22,244 nucleotides of DNA, taken from Ectocarpus siliculosus. Lineage: Eukaryota; Sar; Phaeophyceae; Ectocarpales; Ectocarpaceae. The position numbers were made by a program, and so were the translations under genes. Each line of letters starts with the position of its first letter. Within the stretch, counting starts at the first letter, position 1. Positions 19,801-22,244 of this stretch are shown here, in pieces. The notes beneath the pieces are model-generated. The model was not told the DNA's origin. It did no database searches and was given only the letters and a program-made list of their open reading frames with translations. The stretch spans positions 1,709,900 to 1,732,143 of the forward strand of contig FN649727.1 of NCBI GenBank assembly GCA_000310025.1. The letters are read 5' to 3'.

Positions 19801-21704
19801 CGAACGGCGACCGACCCTAAGAACTGCCCTGAACGCACCAAGACATGGGGGAATATGTAGTCTGTCGTAGCAATCCTCCCGCCCACCCAAGCGCGCTAAC
19901 AACCACTTCGACGTACGCTCGCACGCCACGAGCGACCAGTCACCACCGTCGCCGCCATCGTCCACGGTCTTGACATTCCCAAGAGATGCTACAACATTTC
20001 GAAGCGCACATTCCCGCAACACTAAATACCCGACCCTGGCCACGGCGGAAACGTAAACCGATGCCCCGATGGGGCAAAGAAGAGGCGGAGCCACCAGACA
20101 CTGTTTTCCTTAGCTTCCCCTTTCACCAATTTCGGGCGCTCTGTTAACTCTCTTTTCCAAGTTCTTTCCGTCTTTTGACTCAACAATGCGCCGTAGAAGT
20201 ACATACATACATACATACATACATACATACATACATACATACATACATACATACATACATACATACATACATACATACATACATACCTCGTAGGTGGAGT
20301 GCGTGTGGTGGTGCTCGCCCCCGCCGGGCTTCTTCATGATGGCCATCATCACCTTGGGCAGCACGGCGTTGTTGATGGCGATGAAGGCGGCGGCCACGGT
20401 CGCCTCGCTCTCGGCCAGAAGGTAGATGATCAGCGCCACGAGGCAGACGATCCCCGCTCCGAGCACGCCTCCTCGGATAAACTCGAACAGCCTCCTGCGG
20501 TGGGGTTGGGGCATACGGTACGTTTTAACCGCGCGGCAAGGACGGAGGTGCTCGGTGGGTGTGTTCGCGATGGTACATGGACGCCGAACGGTGGTACGAA
20601 GCACCGCACTGTCGGGTGTTGTTTTGTTCGCCAGGTGGGCACTCGTGCGCCACCTGATGCTCGCAACACGCAAAAGTAAGCCACTAAAGTAAAATTACAC
20701 ACAACACACACACACACGTCCACTGAAAGCCGTTCTCGAGGTTGTACTGTACGGCGCATGAAGTATGCGCACATGGAGTGTGTGTGCTTCCGCGGTCCAG
20801 AAAAAAAAAAACTAGGCTGTGTATGAGCTTGTCAAACACAACTAAAAACAGACCCAGAAGCCGAAGTGCTCGACACTCGGGAAGCGGATTGACACGATAA
20901 ACGTCGAAAGGCGGCTACAGGGATGGTGCGACGTTTGGTGTGCCCTCGAAACTCCGCTACGCGCGAATCGGAAAAAGCCGCCGTGAACCAAGAGAAACTG
21001 ACGCACCTCCAAAAGCCGAACTCGAGGTTTTCCCAGATAATGTCGTCGGGTTCCGGGGCGGGTCCAACGCTCAGCACGTTTCCGTCGAGCACCCTGATTG
21101 GTTGACGACGACGGAAGTGTCAGCAATATTGGTGAGAGCTTCATCGTTGATAGCTGCTGTTTCGTGGGTGCTGACTATTGATGGTTGAACAACAACGTCG
21201 CGGTCGATACCGAAAGAAAATTGTACCGCTTTTTCTACTTTAGAAATCGCCGTCACTTGGTTGGATAGCAACACGTCCATTTCATCCAACATTGATATGA
21301 TTTGATACAGAAGTCCTCATCGGGTGGTTCATTGATTGGGTAATCTTATGGTACGTATTGTGTCCGCCCTACGTCGCCGTCGATTGGTCACGAAACATTG
21401 GCTATGATTAAAGAAAAAAGCGCCCTCCTCTTCAGGCATCCACTACTGGTTCTCTCGCCTCCGACTCTGTGCGTGATGGTGGCACGGAGTGGCTAGCATG
21501 TGCGGAGGGGGGAGGGACTAGCACAAGAACGCCTACAAACAGCTTCTGCTCAGCTTGAGACTTGTGACCACACGCAAAACTCGCAGCATTGAACACGAGG
21601 GTTCACTGCTTTCGTGCTTCCGAACCAATTCACGTGCGTTTTTGGCACTCACAGATCTTTCTTGGAGCGCGAAAGCTGCTTATCCGCCGCGGACAAGAGG
21701 AACC
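13754..21704 (-). CDS. OSCA/TMEM63/CSC1-like (DUF221) channel, 5'-partial, 13 exons
   Basis: Likely a mechanosensitive, calcium-permeable cation channel of a cell membrane; family function is established knowledge, this protein's role is inferred. Exons, 5' to 3' on the minus strand: 21704-21653, 21093-21007, 20494-20287, 19456-19349, 18755-18648, 17817-17665, 17368-17201, 16759-16689, 16330-16208, 15853-15688, 15146-15076, 14380-14215, 13897-13754. All junctions are GT-AG and phase-compatible, giving 540 residues plus TAA. Visible: the APEPDDIIWENL motif (about residues 29-40), which in this family ends the cytosolic domain before the 7TM region; hydrophobic segments near 54-73, 77-99, 118-140, 208-237, 265-284 and 351-376; AERYASLLKTMFVCLFYSAIFP in the fourth; N-F-T and N-V-S glycosylation sites at 307 and 315 in a probable outer loop; FTEVQQINAYVPG and HPILACDIGN in the cytosolic tail. 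Full-length relatives are about 700-900 residues, so the N-terminal membrane helices and most of the cytosolic domain are missing. Anoctamin or TMC kinship is the weaker alternative. Confidence 0.87.
14215..14380 (-). CDS. channel gene, exon l (tail)
   Basis: 166 bp, TTCACAG acceptor and CTG|GTGAGC donor. It completes a Ser codon and then reads WTGDYQAYNLCTPEAFPG, continuing basic and Pro-rich to RMRGIPL. Confidence 0.82.
15076..15146 (-). CDS. channel gene, exon k (tail)
   Basis: 71 bp, phase 0 in and phase 2 out (AG|GTGTGC). Encodes VPYKKSVHPILACDIGNVDE and HHI. The hydrophobic residues followed by C-D-I-x-N-x-D match the family tail, which supports the joins on both sides. Confidence 0.84.
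15246..15471. mobile_element. MITE-like foldback element in an intron
   Basis: The ends form an imperfect inverted repeat: 15263-15306 (starting AAGATATCACTC) and 15411-15454 (ending GTGTGATATCTT) match at roughly three quarters of 44 positions by eye. Outer CCGTA/TACGG patches extend the pairing to about 15248 and 15469. The centre keeps weaker pairing (GGATACCGAA with TTCGGTACC). It lies wholly within the intron between exons j and k. No transposase is present and no target-site duplication was established. Confidence 0.55.
15688..15853 (-). CDS. channel gene, exon j (last membrane helix and tail)
   Basis: 166 bp, ACAG acceptor and GGGG|GTGAGC donor. LFGYVCTAAVAIILFGKTVL completes the last helix begun in the previous exon. 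GFTEVQQINAYVPG is a tail motif resembling TMEM63-type relatives. Confidence 0.88.
15901..15982. repeat. two-copy tandem repeat, about 41 bp
   Basis: TCGGAGGTGGGTGGGATGAT at 15901 recurs at 15942 as TCGGAGATGGGTGGGATGAC, each followed by a near-identical ATCACCACTG segment. It sits in the intron between exons i and j. A shorter ACTGCAAAGCTTTTTT echo follows near 15990. Confidence 0.8.
16208..16330 (-). CDS. channel gene, exon i (loop into last membrane helix)
   Basis: 123 bp, C-rich tract and CAG acceptor, AA|GTAAGA donor. Encodes an acidic loop (VYETCDQDSSLVWGEGPQEW) then DDQLIIVFIF, the start of the last helix. The TAA straight after the exon lies inside the donor, so it is not the gene's stop. 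Confidence 0.87.
16351..16378. repeat. short telomere-like tract
   Basis: CTAGGGTTAGGGTTTGGG then TGAGGGTTGA: four degenerate TTAGGG-type units. It lies 20 bp from the acceptor of exon i, so on the gene strand it forms part of the C-rich tract upstream of that acceptor. Confidence 0.6.
16689..16759 (-). CDS. channel gene, exon h (glycosylated outer loop)
   Basis: 71 bp, entering phase 0 and leaving phase 2 at AC|GTGAGC. Encodes VVQVNFWDEANVNFTIDG and onward, with two N-glycosylation sequons. An alternative in-frame acceptor at 16750 would drop the first three residues. Confidence 0.8.
17201..17368 (-). CDS. channel gene, exon g (membrane segment)
   Basis: 168 bp, phase 0 at both ends, CAG acceptor and GAG|GTGGAT donor. 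SSKYCLFYRWKRSPP is a basic cytosolic loop; RRYLAIALVIHVMVSLQFYA is the next membrane helix, followed by GWPFDGLCPTDE in the outer loop. Confidence 0.9.
17665..17817 (-). CDS. channel gene, exon f (core membrane region)
   Basis: 153 bp, phase 0 at both ends, CAG acceptor and GTGAGG donor. Encodes MNSYFMGSHVVLAERYASLL then KTMFVCLFYSAIFPQGYF and a hydrophobic run ending MTYW. This is the most family-like segment of the gene. Confidence 0.92.
18341..18646 (+). other. antisense open frame with internal duplication, in an intron
   Basis: 100 codons lying entirely in the intron between exons e and f, on the opposite strand to the gene. Two internal copies about 186 bp apart: VHVPEDHQRR...AAVDLENHLTPK and LHIPKEHPRI...AADLESYLTPE. 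A further fragment, GRAASTEKHTHT, is at about 18020-18055. Not recognised. It may be a decayed inserted repeat rather than a gene, since there is no promoter or partner exon visible. Confidence 0.35.
18648..18755 (-). CDS. channel gene, exon e (re-entrant or loop region)
   Basis: 108 bp, phase 0 at both ends. Starts ISKILWADAFTQPLVKVLD and ends APMAKTQ before GTTAGT. The T-x-P-L-x-x-x-L-D and M-A-K-T-Q stretches resemble the family between membrane helices. Confidence 0.87.
19349..19456 (-). CDS. channel gene, exon d (membrane segment)
   Basis: 108 bp, phase 0 at both ends, CAG acceptor and CAG|GTTAGG donor. Encodes a membrane segment (LMLKIVLAQWMNTAFIIYF) followed by an acidic loop ending YINQ. 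Confidence 0.88.
20200..20286 (-). repeat. (GTAT)n microsatellite beginning at a splice donor
   Basis: About 86 bp of perfect ACAT/ATGT repeat, 21-22 units. On the gene strand its first six bases are the donor of the intron after exon c. Confidence 0.97.
20287..20494 (-). CDS. channel gene, exon c (two membrane segments)
   Basis: 208 bp. Carries the hydrophobic stretches VLGAGIVCLVALIIYLLAE and ATVAAAFIAINNAVLPKVMM, then a His-rich loop (GGGEHHHTHSTYE). The acceptor is a CAGGAG tandem that could add or remove one Arg. The donor GTATGT is the first part of a long GTAT repeat. Confidence 0.9.
21007..21093 (-). CDS. channel gene, exon b (end of cytosolic domain)
   Basis: 87 bp, CAG acceptor and AG|GTGCGT donor, phase 2 at both ends. 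It encodes VLDGNVLSVGPAPEPDDIIW followed by ENLEFGFW. The A-P-x-P-x-D-I-x-W-E-N-L pattern is the family signature just before the 7TM region. Confidence 0.85.
21653..21704 (-). CDS. channel gene, exon a (first recognisable)
   Basis: 52 bp encoding FLLSAADKQLSRSKKD, flanked by a CAG acceptor and a strong GTGAGTG donor. It enters in phase 1 and leaves in phase 2, which fits the next exon. The charged, helical sequence suits the end of the cytosolic domain. It is the least certain exon because it is short and its upstream partner was not found. Confidence 0.55.
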
Positions 21705-21924
21705 CTGGACGATGTGATGGTTACCACCGTCGTCGCCGCCACCGCCGTTATCATCGTAAACGTACATAAAAAAGCAGTAGCACCATTGTCACCGCCATCA
21801 CATTGGCGCGCACCACAAGCAGAGCGAACCCGGAAAGGAAGGGAAGCAATGGTAGCGTCAAGCCGGCCACATCAGCAAGTCAGGAAGGGCATGCCCGTTA
21901 AATCGGAGACGTTCGCGGAAAGGA

Positions 21925-22244
21925 GGGGAGGGGGGGGGGGGGGGGGGGTGTTTCCAAAAAAAAACAAAAAAACAAAAAACCCGCCTATTCCCCCGGGGTT
22001 TAGGGGGCCAAAAGGGAAACAAAAAAAAAAGGGGGAAATTTTGGGGGGTACCCCCCCCCCCCTTTCCCCGAAAAGGACGGGGGAAAAAAACCTTGAAAAA
22101 AATAGGGAGAAGGGGATAGCCTTTTCCAAACACCCCTGGAAAACCGGGCAACCCAATGCACCGAGGGTTGGGGGGATACCTAAAAAGAGCTGGGGGGGGG
22201 ATTTTTTTCCCGGGGGGGGGGGGACCCCTCAAAAAGCTCCCTGG
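21925..22244. other. probable low-quality sequence at contig end
   Basis: Bases break into runs of G, A, C and T of 5-20 with almost no ordinary sequence between, unlike the preceding 21.9 kb. The frames found here are homopolymer-driven (poly-Pro, poly-Phe) and should not be annotated. Confidence 0.8.

Noticed and set aside
20022-20276. Protein of repeated V-C-M-Y residues
   Set aside because: It is translation of the GTAT microsatellite, which lies in an intron.
21858-22232. Pro/Phe-rich open frame
   Set aside because: It arises from homopolymer runs in probable low-quality sequence.
1-22244. tRNA or rRNA genes
   Set aside because: No cloverleaf with the usual T-loop and acceptor pairing and no conserved rRNA blocks were found on either strand by eye.

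Overview
This window looks like nuclear DNA of an intron-rich eukaryote. It has no operons or bacterial ribosome-binding sites, and one clear gene is broken by short GT-AG introns. Base composition is balanced to slightly GC-rich and microsatellites are abundant. The gene style (exons of 50-210 bp, introns of about 300-830 bp) and the protein family fit a stramenopile, most likely a brown alga. That placement is inference, not proof.

Left part (1 to about 9240): a large tandem-repeat domain. A unit of about 129 bp recurs roughly 40 times in five blocks (about 545-2275, 3075-3735, 5262-5430, 5850-7330, 7930-9240). A second, unrelated element, here called L, separates the blocks. L is seen as four copies (1-545, 2275-3075, 5430-5850, 7330-7930) plus a fragment at 3735-3870. 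L always joins the arrays at the same phase of the 129-bp unit, so L plus array forms a higher-order repeat of variable length. A non-repeat interlude (3871-5261) holds a separate pair of duplicated, hairpin-forming segments of about 215 bp.

Middle part (9240 to about 13750): no gene I can name. It has a 201-codon open frame (9817-10422), two dense microsatellites, a diverged tandem duplication of about 108 bp (10658-10859), overlapping open frames of uncertain status (10709-11329), then about 2.4 kb with nothing recognised.

Right part (21704 down to 13754, minus strand): the 3' portion of one multi-exon gene. Thirteen exons were joined by matching splice phase. They give 540 residues ending in a stop and resembling the C-terminal half of OSCA/TMEM63/CSC1 (DUF221) mechanosensitive, calcium-permeable channels. 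The 5' exons are missing, probably beyond the window or lost in the poor sequence at 21925-22244. The introns hold a tetranucleotide repeat starting at a splice donor, a foldback MITE-like element, a telomere-like motif beside an acceptor, and an antisense repeat-bearing open frame.

The last 320 bases are stretched homopolymers typical of the low-quality end of a sequencing read.
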